The notes beneath the pieces were generated by a model. It searched no databases and was not told the origin of the DNA. It was given only the letters and a program-made list of their open reading frames with translations. 64,000 nt of DNA from Gordionus sp. m RMFG-2023 (taxonomy: Eukaryota > Nematomorpha > Gordioida > Chordodea > Parachordodidae), in the NCBI RefSeq assembly GCF_954871325.1, contig NC_088776.1:12276052-12340051 (forward strand), written 5' to 3'. Of this stretch, positions 1 to 13,300 are shown one piece after another (positions within the stretch are counted from its first letter, which is position 1; each line of letters starts with the position of its first letter). Position numbers and translations under genes: made by a program.

Positions 1-149
1 TTAAATTAACTAAACTGCCCATTTATTTTAAATACTGTCCAAGTCAATGAAATTCTTGCCAAAAATGTTAAATACCTACCAAAGTTTTTATACTGCCCAT
101 TTCCTATTAAAAAACGCACCTGATGCCATAAACGGGTGCATAAAGGATG

Positions 150-870
150 TAGCGAGAAAAAAAGGAATTCTGATGTTAGCAAGAATGACCTTTATTGGTA
201 GAAGGTGCATAAAAGGGGTACATAAGACTGATAACATAGAAAATAGTAGTTTAGATATTGGCAAGGGGTTAACCCTGTGGAAAGTGGAAAAGTTTTGCTA
301 ACTGGGTGATATAATGTTGTTGCAAGGGTAAGACACGCATGGAAGAAGTCTAGAGAGATGTCGTCTATTCTAACAAATAAAAACTTCTCTCTGATGCTAA
401 AGTTTACGTAAGCTGTGTGAGGAGTTGTTTAACTTATGGCGGCGAAACATGGGTAATGAAAGCGGCCCACGAAGCCAAATTGAAAGAACAGAGATGAGAA
501 TGTTAGATGGATGTGTGGGGTATCTTTGAGAGAGAAAAACTAGCAAGGAATTGCAAGCAAGAATGGGACTAGAAGTGATGGAGTGGTAATGCAAAGAAAC
601 ACACTAAGATGGCTTGGGCATATGAAGCGTAAGACAAAACATCACTGGGTAAAGAGATACATCTTGATGTAAGTAGGAGGATCAAGACCTAGAGGAAGGC
701 CCAAGATGAAGTGGATAAAGATGATAGAAATGGATATGAGAAAAATGAATCTTAGAAATATTGATGTTCAGGACCGTTAAAAAATAGAAAAGAAAAATCG
801 GAGAGGAAACTGGCCAATCTGGGTAAACCTGGAAATCGCCATTAAACGGAGAAGAAGATGAAAAAAACAC
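150..870 (+). mobile_element. LINE reverse-transcriptase C-terminal fragment
   Basis: Translated pieces match the C-terminal part of a non-LTR retrotransposon reverse transcriptase that is widespread in animals: a GGETWVMKA-like segment, then MLDGCVG, then RWLGHMKRK...HWVKR, then SRPRGRPKMKWIKM and an IQDR...RRGNW-like tail near 770-820. The frame is broken by several stops and shifts, so it is a dead copy. A second copy of the same family lies at 47130-48990 on the minus strand, and the two can be aligned base by base over about 250-700 here. This copy sits in the intron after the last visible exon of the 5-phosphatase gene. The 5' limit is approximate. Confidence 0.75.
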
Positions 871-1138
871 GAAATGATATAATTTATGAATTATCTTTAA
901 AATGTGATCATATTTGACCAGTCAAAACCCCAACTCTAGTTTATATAAAGAAAGATTAAGGGTGGTTTTGTTAAAAATATTCATTCGCTTTTTTAATCGG
1001 CTAAATAGAAACATTTAACAAGATAATTAAGGATTTTGTTCATGTTTAAATGGGTACAAATTAGCCTTTTTAAAGCGCTTAACTTTAATCTCAATATTTT
1101 TATACAATCTTTACAAATTTATATAAAAAAGTCATCAC

Positions 1139-1333
1139 TTCGTTAAGGCCTTTCTCCAATATTTGAGATACCAAGATCCATATTTCAACAGAAACATGAC
1201 AATTCAAGTCTATCAACGAGAATGATATTAAGTTTTTGACATTTTTTTTGGCCTCGTTGCTCAGTTTTAGCAAAAAGGCTGAACCCGAATCGATATCTGT
1301 AGTGAGATCGTGTTTTTTTGAGCCGTCGTCAAA
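1139..1333 (-). CDS. Ocrl: 5-phosphatase gene: last visible exon, linker and start of RhoGAP-like domain
   Basis: This is a 65-codon exon in phase 0 at both ends. It reads from [10 protein letters not shown] into a polar linker and then [19 protein letters not shown], which resembles the opening helix of the OCRL/INPP5B RhoGAP domain (human OCRL has IPKELWMMVDYLY at this place). The acceptor follows a TAG at 1334-1335 and the donor GTGATG starts at 1138. No following exon is visible in 1-1138, where I see only A+T-rich intron and a LINE. The linker is longer than I recall for the human protein. Confidence 0.75.
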
Positions 1334-4300
1334 CTATTTATTTTATTTTAGTATATGGTAGATAAATTATATTACGGATAATTTATTTTAAGGTAAATAT
1401 TGCTTAATATCCAAATATTCTGACTAATAATATTTTTAAAAATAATATCATTTCAGCTATCAAATATATAGTTATCATGAGATAATTATAAGGATTTATT
1501 AAAAGCGTATAACAAATTGATTATTTTTGCTAAAAAAATTTTTAAAATATGACTTTTTTTAAAAAATAAAAAATGTAAAATTAACCAAATCGATCAAAGG
1601 CTTTTCGATAGCTTTTCGATATGGGTGAACTCCCTTTTCGATTAATTCTTCTAATGAGGCTCCGAAACAACTTTTAACGTAGTTGCCTAATATGGATAAG
1701 TGAAGATTTTTTAAAGGAGGTAATGCGAATATGGCCATCATTTTATGAAGGAATTATTCGTTTTTTTTTTGAAATTTTAAAGTATTAGAGTTAAGGTGTA
1801 AATAAAAATTCTAAAGTATTTTTTTTAATCCAGTAATCATTTTTAATTTGGGAATAATAATCGTGCAGATGTAAAAGCATAGATAATTCTAAAATAAGGC
1901 TATTCTCACTATTTTAAAGTATTAAAATAGAGGGAGGTAAGCTAATTAATACAGCACCATATCATCATGGGCCAGTGACAGAGTTTGGTAGGTTCTTAAC
2001 AAAAGAAATGATCTAGATATATATTATTTGTCAAAAAATGTACTTTATTTACAATTATAAGTATCTTTATTAATTGCATCGTTTGATAAATAAGAGCACA
2101 AGATACTTCGTATAAAAAAATTAATTTCTTATTTAATAAAGTTAAAAAATTAAATTAAATTTTATATAATTTATTTTTTCAATAAATATAAATATAAGAA
2201 ACCTGCAAGGGGTTCAAAATTATTAGTTTGACCTGAATTTTAAAAAAATATTCGTTCTTAAGCTTGGAACGGCCCGGAATTTTTAAAATTTTGATGTGTA
2301 TTTAAAAATACTTTAAAGGGAAGTGGAAAATGTAAGCAGTAAATAAAATATAAAACACTCCATTTTAAGATTTTCCACCTGATTAATTTATATAATTGGA
2401 CCCGGCTAGATTTTATATTCTTTATTTTAAAAATTTCAAAACGGAAATTGAAAATGTGAGTTTAAACGGTTCATTTATAATATGATCCCAAAAAATTCAT
2501 TGATATAATTAAATTTCTTTTATTAAAAAATAATCGGCCCGGGTTTTGAAAATTAATTTTTCGGCATGGGCATTAAAGTGCGCTCAAATTGAGGGTTTGC
2601 GTTTTGTCGTATTTTTGTATATATAAAAAAAGTAACGCATCCTTTGTTTAAATTGAGGTTGTCTTTTTATTAGTATTGTTGATTCAAAATTTTAACTAAG
2701 GCTTCATTTATAGTAAACACCTTATGATTAAGCTCTGCGTTATTTACAAAATCAAGCAAATAGATAGTATAATTTATAAATATAGAGCTTTATGATGATA
2801 ATGCTATGGATAAAATTTGAAAAACATAAGTTGCGACGTATATTTCAAAAATTATTAACGTTATGAATTAGAGAGCGTTAAATAACGCAACGCTTGAATA
2901 TAAAGAGTTTACTAAAAATGAGACCTAAGTTATAAAAAAAAGAGTTGGTTATTGTAAATTATATTACCGTCTGCTTTTTTTTATTTCATTAGTTTCTAAA
3001 TATTCCATTTTAAAAGTTATTATTTTTACATTTTGTATAATGTTAAATTTAATTTACCTAATATTAAACAACTAGGAAGGGATTTTTAGTGCACCCCTCC
3101 CCCATTATTCTTCTCTGGATAACAAGGTTTTGTCAGCATTTATACGAAAAAAACAGAGATCTATTAGAAATGATCGTAGACAACGTACAAAATGAACGAA
3201 AAAAAAAATATTCAAAGTTTTGCGTATTTATTCATTGTTTCTAAGGCCAAGAGATAATTTGAACAATTTACGTTACTATTTGAAATGCATTATTTACGTT
3301 TGAAACGTTCAATTTGTGCGCACTAGCATAACCATTTTAAAGGCAATTCAGGGCCTGCGAGCCTTTGCAATAAATGCAACGTAACTAGAACGAAAAATGG
3401 AATTAAAAGCTAAGTGAAGTGATATAAATTTATTTTAAGAATGACACACCCCTTTATATCCTATATCTTTTGAATGTGAAACCACGTAACTAGAACGAAA
3501 AATGGAATTAAAACCTAAGTGAAGTGATATAAATTTATTTTAAGAATGACACACCCCTTTATATCCTATATCTTTTGAATGTGAAACCTTGCGTACGTGT
3601 GTGTGCGTATATGTATATATATAGATAAAATATTAATAGCTTAAAAAAGGATATAAAAAAATCTTTTCCGTGCTCTAAATGTAATATAAGTATGTCTTCC
3701 ATTCTATCGGCCCCTGAGTTCAGTAAAGGAGCATGAGATTTGTTCACGTAGCAACTCAATTCGATAATACAATTTTCACCTTTCATATTTGTATATTAAA
3801 ATATATAAAAAATTATATCTTATGTAATATGTTATAAAAATTGTTCTATTTAAAATTTCAGTGAAGTGATGACTGACAAGACTAATACATATTATAATGC
3901 CAAATTCGTTTTAATTGTAGTATTACTAGCCTTATCTATTTTAAATCGAATTATAAGTGTAAACTGGGATTATGAATTTTTTTTGATATCTAAATATTTT
4001 ATTCTGATTCGTTAAAATTTTGAAAAAGAAAATAAGTAACAATTTCTTAAAAAAATGAAAACATGATTAAAAATAAAGGAGATCTGAACGACAGATTTCT
4101 AGTCAGATATTTTGCCTACAAACTTGTTAATGGATCCTTTTAAAAAAATCGAATCCGATCACGATCTTTTCAAAAAAAAAGGATAACTCATAGACATAGT
4201 GATCAATATAAGTATGGCTGAGAAGCTTAACCATTTTATCAACATAATTTGTAGGATCAATTATTATTTGACTATTATAATAATAATAAATCTTTTAGAG

Positions 4301-7300
4301 CATTAAATAAGTTAAGATCTTGACAACATTTATTTTTTTTTTAAATTTAAATTGCTATTGATTTCCATTAAATCTCGAATTTACACTAACTCTTTTATTA
4401 AATAAAAAAATTAGGGGTTTATTTTCTACCCCAATTTTTTTAATCATCCTATGAAAAATAAGGCCATATACATAGAGATCGATTCTCAAAACAAATCAAT
4501 CTAATGATAAACAAGCCAAAAAATTTTTTATTCTATTTTATATAAAATTAATTTATTAAAACTAGAAAATTTTTCCTACATACCAAATTATACATATAAG
4601 TATAGGATGGATGAATGAGGGATTTTTAAAATTTATAATAAAAAAATTACCGGGTTGGACGAAATTAGAACCGAGATATTTGAAGGGTTTAATACAGAGC
4701 CAAGATTTGCAATAGCTTTTGAAGCCCGGCTTTTTGATAAATTGAAATTGTATAGGAACCTACCATATAAATATATAAAGACATATAAATTAACCTACAA
4801 ACCAATTGCCAATTTCCTGCCATGAAGGGGTAGAAATAATATATCACATAATATTCAAATAATAAAATCCCATTTCTAAGTTTAAAGGGTCAAATGCCTT
4901 TTTGACCCTCCTTCTGTATATATATGCCTCTGCCATTTTTTGATTGTAAACTATGTCAAAATCAGAACTAATTTAGAGATAAAAAAAAATCAGGACTAAT
5001 TTAGAGATAAAAAATATACAGTCTCGTGCAATTATGCTCGAAATATAAAAATATAAACATTAATTACTTGTCCTATATTGGTCAGTGTAACCTTTTTGAT
5101 TATGTGCTCCATAAAATAGACGTTTCCAAAATTAATCTAAATATTTAAAAATAATACAATTATGAAAATTTCCAATATTTTCCTTAAATTGCACATATAT
5201 CACAAAAAAATAGAACTTTACTTCCAATTTATCGACACTGGCTTGTGGCAAATAATCATTCTCGATACGGTCGATATTTTTCATAGCGAATTCGTAAGCT
5301 TTTTTGAATTTATTTTGGTCAATAACGTGAACCTAATAAAATTATTAGATTTTTTTAAAGTGATTTTGCAGTATAATGTCAAGAGTCGATATCGATGATG
5401 GGGACAGTGCTATAGACAATTTAAGTTAGCGCTAAAATTTTCTTTAATTACTCTAGGTTACGATTGGCAGTTTATAGTTATTTTTTAAGGATGACTGGCT
5501 ATGTAGAAGCTTAATTATAAACTTTTATACCGACGAATATTTTGATATGATTCTAATTATACTATCATTTTAAATTATATATTATTAATTTTTATTATAG
5601 AAATTTAACCTATCAAAAATTTATTTCAATTTTAAATTTAAGAATACATTCCAATTGAATCCTATTTTAAATTTAGGCCATGGTCCATTCAATATTATTC
5701 ATTATTTTAGACACTTGCATTATTAAACTTTTTTAAATAAGATGAACGAGAGGAAATAATAAGTACTTATACATCGTATCTTTTTTATAGGCACAAATAT
5801 AATTACATGTCTCCTTAAGAAAACTTTAGGATAGTTATTTTTATTATTAAAATTCTTGTATCTCAGGTTTATAAATTACGCAATTTACAATTCATCCCAA
5901 ACAGCACTTTACTCCTTATAGTTTATGATTTCTAAAAGCGACATTATAATTTAATATTTTCCGATATATTTTTTTTAAAATTCTTTTAAAAATGCAAGCT
6001 CCGTGAAAAAAAAATTAAACTTTAGTATTGAATAGAGCGCTAACGGGTTTATGATCGCTTAAACGCAAAGCGAGATGACTTCTATAAAGTAGGAGGTTGA
6101 CTTTTTCGGAGCTAGCCGATTTCCAGAGAATTCTATCGCACCATGATGGTACTCTAGCCTTTTCGCTTTTTTGAGTTTAAAAGTTGAACATTACTTCTTT
6201 TTTTAAAATCTTTATTAACTTTTATAAAATAATAGTTGATGTAAAATTTGGGATAATAATTCAACTCAAGGAATTTCAACTGAAGGAAGTTTTTTTAATT
6301 GGATGAGATATTTAAAATTAAACTGAAGTAAGGAGTAGGATTAGGAATCAAGATTAGAGATATAGGTTAAGGTTAATTAAAAGTTTGAGAGATTTTAGGG
6401 TTAAGATATGTTAATAAAAATGGTTTTTAATGAAATTCAATCTAACCTGTCAAATCTGACAGGTTATGTAATTATAAATAGACGAATATAAATTTATATA
6501 AATCAGCTGTTGCAATGTAATGGCAATTTCCCTGAGTCGGACCATAATCAAAATTAGGTAAGTAGGTAGCTATTGAGCCATATTCACGATATATTGTTTT
6601 TAGTTTTGTTCGATCTTCCGGCGACCAATATTTTTCTGAAACCACCATTTGGATGAGGTTAGGGTTAAAGGACCATAAAGATATATTAAAATTAATGTTT
6701 AATAAATATCCGCTCCTAAAATTCTGAAAGAAAAAAAATAGATCACCCGATTTACAAACTAATAAAATTCAAGATGGAATACTGTTTAAATTTAGAAGAC
6801 ATTTTAGGGGAGGTAGAAAAAATAAAAATTTAATTTTTTTATATTAAGAATTGAAAACCCTGTTATTAATCAAGTAACTTTTTATGTAGGAGAAAAATAA
6901 AATATTTGAGTTTATGAGTCCACATTTTGTTCAAAACGTATTTATTTCCCCTCAAGTTACAGTAGACCTAAAGATAATATTAACTGTGTGTCACGATAGC
7001 AATTATAAATGCTCAAGAAGATAAATATATCATAATTTTAACATTAAGGTTATAAGCACCGTTATGCCAGTAAATTCCTTTTACTCTCATAATCATCTAA
7101 TAAAGTCACCCTTACACCAGTTAACTTTTTTTTCTCCCCCTTTCTCATAATTGTCTAAAAATTACACATTTTGCGACGCTCGCTGATCTCATGATAAATC
7201 AGATCACAGATGTCAAGCATTATTTTGCACGTTAGATGTATACTAAAAATATCCCATCTAAGAGGAAAGAATAAAATTTTCAAGGATTTTGTATTAGCTT

Positions 7301-10300
7301 TTTGCCGTGGGCATTTCCAATCATTTGCTTTCATAAAATTTCAACATCTATGCTAAATTCTTATATGAATATATAAAGACCACAATAACAGCCTATACTT
7401 TTAATCTGGAATACATGGTGATTTCTTATGACCAGAGAAACAAATTTTGGTGTGATTCTGTGGTAAATTTTTGTATTACCAGATATGCCTATATTTCACA
7501 AATGAATAAATACAAACTGATTATTTTCATATCGAAAAATTTATTGTTTAAAATCATGCGATCTATGAATCTGTCAAAATTGCTGCGCTTACTGATAATG
7601 CGACCAATACGAAATTAGCTATTTAAATTATTATCCTTATTTTTGGTAGAAAAATAAATTAAAAATGTTTTTTTATCTTTTCAAATCAGAAATTTTTTCA
7701 AATATATTATAAACACCATTTATGTCATATCTTAATTAAAAATTCATTTTAAATATTCTTTAAAAAAATCTAAAATATTGCGTCATCTAGCGGATATATT
7801 TATATCATTAAATTTGAAACTCCTGAAGGAAGCAAAATTTATAAACTTTATTAGAATCCCGGAAAAAAACCCCTGGAAAAAAAACCCCGGAAAAAAACCC
7901 CCGGAAAATAAACCCCCAGGAAAAAAACCCCCAGAATTTTTTTTCATTTTTATAGAATTTAATTAAGACCTAATAATATAGGCATATTTTTATTTGGCCT
8001 ACCCTTCATAAAAAAATGCTTAAATAAGAAATGATGTTTGAATTGGTACTGGGAAAAAATGCCTCAGTAAAATAACTATGTATTGTAAAAAAAATTTGCT
8101 ATAGTAAAAATACGATCTTTAAATATGATATTAAATAGACTAAATTTGACAAAATAAGAAATTTTTATTTTATTGGTAAATCATGATTATGTATATACAA
8201 ATTTTATAATTTATAATAATAATTATATGGGTTGACATCGAATATTGAAGGAAATCGCTCTTATAAAATCTGGAAGGCTTCGCACCCCATCACGGTATTC
8301 TTCGCAAAGTTTCTTTAGCCGAATCTGGTTGTTAGAACTCTGCGATTTTGTTTTCGATGTACAACTACCTATGCGCCATCTTTCAAGTTTGGTTTCATCG
8401 GCAGCCACCTCGCATTTCATTTTTGAGTACCCAGATTGATGGGTGTTTATTCCCAACCAGATTAGAAAAACGATGATTCCAACCTTCGCATTGATTATTT
8501 GTTCGTTCTTCATCTGAAAGAGTGCTCTGATTCACGTTCCAGGTTTCTGGAGGAAATCGAGGCTCAATTCGACGTGTTTGGGATTGAGAATTGCTTCTTA
8601 TGACCTCCCTTGATACTCCATTGACATAATTTTTATCGAAATAATCAAGAATATCCTTACCATTGCTCGGAGTAACCGATCTCAGGAATGTCATTGCATT
8701 GCCCATATCACATAACGGAAATGCTAAGCCGTCCATCATGCCACAAAAAAAACTTAGTTTCATAGGTCCTGTATATACCACTCTGTCCTATTAAATATTA
8801 GATTCAAGGAATCATCTGTTGCGAACATTATTATGCGTTCTTCAGCTTGTGGGCCATTATCAAATAATAAAAATCGTTTTGAGTTCTGGGAGCCACAATT
8901 TGCCCAATCACCTATAATATTTAAATTTTTATGAAAATATAATTATATTTAAACTAATACCTTCAATAACTAGGTCTTCCAAATTCTCAAGATTTGAAGG
9001 GTGTTGCATTGCTTTGTGATTCCTTAGAGTTCTTTTTATAGAATCTTCTGATAACATATGCGATTGAACTCTTTGGTCTAATTTTACAATTTCCTCTGCA
9101 TAAATTTGAAGAGGTTTTGCCAAAGAGTCTGCACATCGCTTCTTCATGTTAGCAATGGATTTCATTGCTACTAGTCCATCAATATTTGATGGATGATTAT
9201 GAGCTGTATCAAGAACCGGGTCTTGATTATCGAATGTTGAAAAAAGTATTGCTCGGCATTTAAAAGAGAATATGAATAAAATATTTTTGTAAATTAAAAA
9301 TTTTTTTTTGTCTTTATATACAGCATAAAGATCCAAATTATTATTGTTTAATTTTATAAATAAATACCAATTATAGCGTTTTTAATTGATAAACAATTTT
9401 TATTCTTTTGATTAAAAATACATTTTAAAACTTTTTTCCGGGGGTTTTATTTCCTGGGGGTTTTATTTTCCGGGGGTTTTTTTTCCTGGGGGTTTATTTT
9501 CCGGGGATTTTTTTTCCGGGGTTTTTTTTTCCAGGGGTTTTTTTTCCTATTACCACTTTATTAGTATTATAAAAACTTTATAATAAATAAACAAATATTT
9601 TCATATTTAATTTTTACTTCTTTCCCTATAAATGTAATGACTATTTTAAAATAAATTATAAATTAACAACTATAAACATACTATAAATATGTTTTTATAT
9701 CATTACATTTATAAACTAAAGTATTCAAAACTTAATCTAAAAACTAATAATAAATATCCAAAACGTTTAACGTTTATGGGGCAGATTTTTTAATAGGGTT
9801 GCTTTGGCAACCTATACTATTTTAAATTTAAGTAAGAAACTGTTGAGCTAATTAGGTAGCATTGGGGTTCGCTCGCCATCTGACCATTATACATTAAGCA
9901 TCACTGACGAACGCTTTCTGAATGAGATGATGGTTGAAGCGGTGCAGAATTTGCCAGCTGAATAGCTTGAAGCTATGCTCCTACCTAGATTAGAGGTTTT
10001 TAGGATGTCCCACTTGTTTTTCCTTAAGTATTTTATGTAGTCAAATTGAATGGCTACCATCCTCTCCACTATCTATTATGTAAGATTTTCAATAAAGCAG
10101 GTTACCTATCTACCCTGAAAGCTGTAGGACTCAATAAAGCTGACGGAAAATGATTAGAATGAAAATATCTAATAAAAATACTCTTTCAAATGAGTTCTTT
10201 ATTTTATTAAAACAAATATGTACATATAGAATAAACATAAAAAATATTTTAAAAAAAAATATATTATAGTGCATACAAAGAAAAATTAATAGTAGTAATC

Positions 10301-13300
10301 ATTTTCCTCTGGTGATAACCGGGTATTAAATTTAAAATTGTAACGTGAGATTTCACTAATTTTATCAAAAAGGCCTTCGAAGTTGTTTTAAGGCTCTTGG
10401 CTAATGAGTTTGATTAGGGATTTGCCTATTTCCCAAATAAACAATTTATTGACCACGATGGATATATAATAGGGTTGGCCAATAAGAATTAATTTAATTT
10501 AAATCATGATTTAAATTGTGATTTAAACCACTTCTAATTTTTTTTAAAAAAATTAGTAATTTAAATAAATATTTTAAATAAAATTCTATTTACTAAATTT
10601 GATCAGACTTAGATTATTCTAGAATCAAGTAATCTTTATATAAAAAATAATACTATATTGTACTACTAGTAATCATTACTTATTAGATAAAAAAAATACT
10701 TGATTTATTTTGTATTTTAATTGTTTCAATTTTTGACATTATTAATAGAATATATGAAGATTATTTAATATTCTAAAAAAAATTAGTTTAAAAGTACTGT
10801 GAACCCTCCTTCTAAAAAAGGCTTCTGGTTCTTAAATATCTCTGAACCCTGTTCGATTTATGGTTTGCAGTCTAGAAAAATAAAGACTATAAAATTTAGT
10901 AATAATAACAGAAACATCAGTTTTTTTTATTTTACATTTAGACCATAAAAATAATTTTATCATTACAATTGGAATAATGCAATAGAATAATACATTACCA
11001 GGGATGTATCGATATTTATTTTTAAAAATATCAGATATATACCGATATTATAAAATTTCCCGATCCAATTTTAAATAAAATGTATCTCAAATTATATAAA
11101 TAAATAAATTATTAATAAAAATATTTTAGATTCATGAATATATACCATAACTGATCATTAAAATATATTTAAATGACTTATGTTATGGTATAGTTAAGTT
11201 GTAGATGTTATACAACTAATAAGTTATGAGATGAGTAAGATATATGCATTTAAATCAAAACGATTAGTATATTTACAGAATATACAGTGGGATCAGTAAT
11301 AGTCCGACATCAATTTAATATATGAAATATCGGATCGGTATCTAAAAGGTAGGATCGGTACACCCCTATGAAATAAAATTTAAAAAATAATATTCTTTTT
11401 TATAAAAATTTATAAGAAAATTATAATGATATCTCCCAAAATCTAGATGTAATCTATCTATGCCTAACTTTGACAGTGCATTGCGTAATAGAATCAATTA
11501 ACCTAAAGGCAATTTTGAATTTAATTACTTTAAAAAAAATTAGTTTTCCTAAAAGATCCCTAAGTTTAAAATAGACTTCATATGATGAAAATACTCACTA
11601 TTGAAGCTGTGATTGTTTTCCTATCTGGTAATTATACCAAATCAACTTTTCGGTCCGACCTTTTTAATTTGAATAAAATTTTGCGTACTTCAAAAGTATC
11701 AAAAATAACTTTTTTTGAAAAATACGATTTTAAAAAATTGAGATATTAAAAATTAATGATTTTAAAAATATAAATTAAAGGAAAATTAAAATTCACGAAG
11801 GATATTCATGAAATTAAAGCTTGATAATTTCGTTTTGCAATAAATTATAAGTACGCTTAGTGTCATTGATGGGCTTATTGTTAACATATTATTCTTTGAT
11901 ATGGAAAAGAATCTGGTTTCGCTAGTAAACAAAAAAAATTTATCGTTCTTTAGGATGCAGAAAATTTATTTTCATTGAATCTAATTATATCCACTTTTTG
12001 CTCAAATCTTAATCACCAACGTTTTATTACATTAGATTAACAGATCCCCACATTGATTTACTATATTCTTAACAATATCGGCTGAGAATTTGAATATATT
12101 TTAGTATTGCTTAGTTAAACCGATTGAAATACTGCATGAATTTTTAAATCCCAGATATTGAGATTTATTAGATTAGTCTTATCTCTCCTGCCTCATACTC
12201 TGGTATCGTGGCATAAGAAAAATTCATAACTTTTATAGGCTTTTCAGCCTATTTATAAAATTGTGCAAGCATAATTATTTGATCTGAATATTATCTTTGT
12301 GAGCATATATTGGCAACTAACCTATTCTGGACTGTTACTTATTTAAAGTAATATTGATTGTATCTATTGATATGGATATATTATTTATTTCATATTAGCT
12401 GTCAGAATTTATACTGTTTATATTTTTTTTGTGATAAACGCCTACGTAATTGATCAGAAATAGTGTTTTCAGCCTAAATATTGGAAATTGAGTCATCCAT
12501 TTCATAACTTTTTGCAGATTCATTTTATAATTAAAGTGCTTATTCTTTAAGGATTTGAGTATTTATATTTATAATATTGAATATTTAACTACATTAGGCC
12601 AATTAATTTCAGAACTTAAATGGTATGAAGGAAAGATTCATTTTTATACAGTGAAAGCATTAAAATATATTTAATAAGTTTAGCATATTTTCAATTATTG
12701 TTTTTGGCAATGATATCAACTCAATACAAGCACAAATGAGAGGACCTTTTCATCATTACAGAGAATAAACTAGAGGACTTTAACAATTTCTTAATTAAAT
12801 TTAAAATAGTATAGGTTGCCAAAGCAACCCTATTAAAAAATCTATTCCATAGACGTCAAAAACGTTTTTGGATTTTTATTAGTTTTTAGATTTAGATTTG
12901 AATATTATGGTTTAAAAGTAATATTATATAAAAACATATTTATATTCAGTTTATAGTTTTTAATTTATAATTTGGACATTATTTTGAAAGAGTCATTACA
13001 TTTATAGGAAAAGAAGTGACTAAAAAATTTAAAAATGTCTGTTTATTTATTATAATGTTTTATATAAGAATAATATAATTTATAAATTTTGCTTCTATCT
13101 AGAAATTAAAATTTAATGTTAAGAATATATCCGCTAGATGGCGCAATATTTTTAAAAATAATATTTAGTCTTTTGAATTAGGATATAAATGAGTATTTAA
13201 AACACATTTAATATATTTTAAAAAAATTAATAATTTTGAAAAGAGAAAAAAAACTTAATTTTTTTACTAGCAAAAATATGGATAATAATTTAAATTGTAT

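Noticed and set aside
1681-1690. AG acceptor just before GCAACTACG for the exon ending at 1586
   Set aside because: It requires a phase-1 donor upstream that does not exist, and it loses the conserved LSIL residues. The AC end at 1700 fits.
3640-3654. Non-canonical GC donor or read-through at the end of the 5-phosphatase exon 3655-3779
   Set aside because: The nearby GC has no donor context and would add residues that break the conserved GKDYF-LSVSGNY order. The U12-type ATATCCTT fits exactly.
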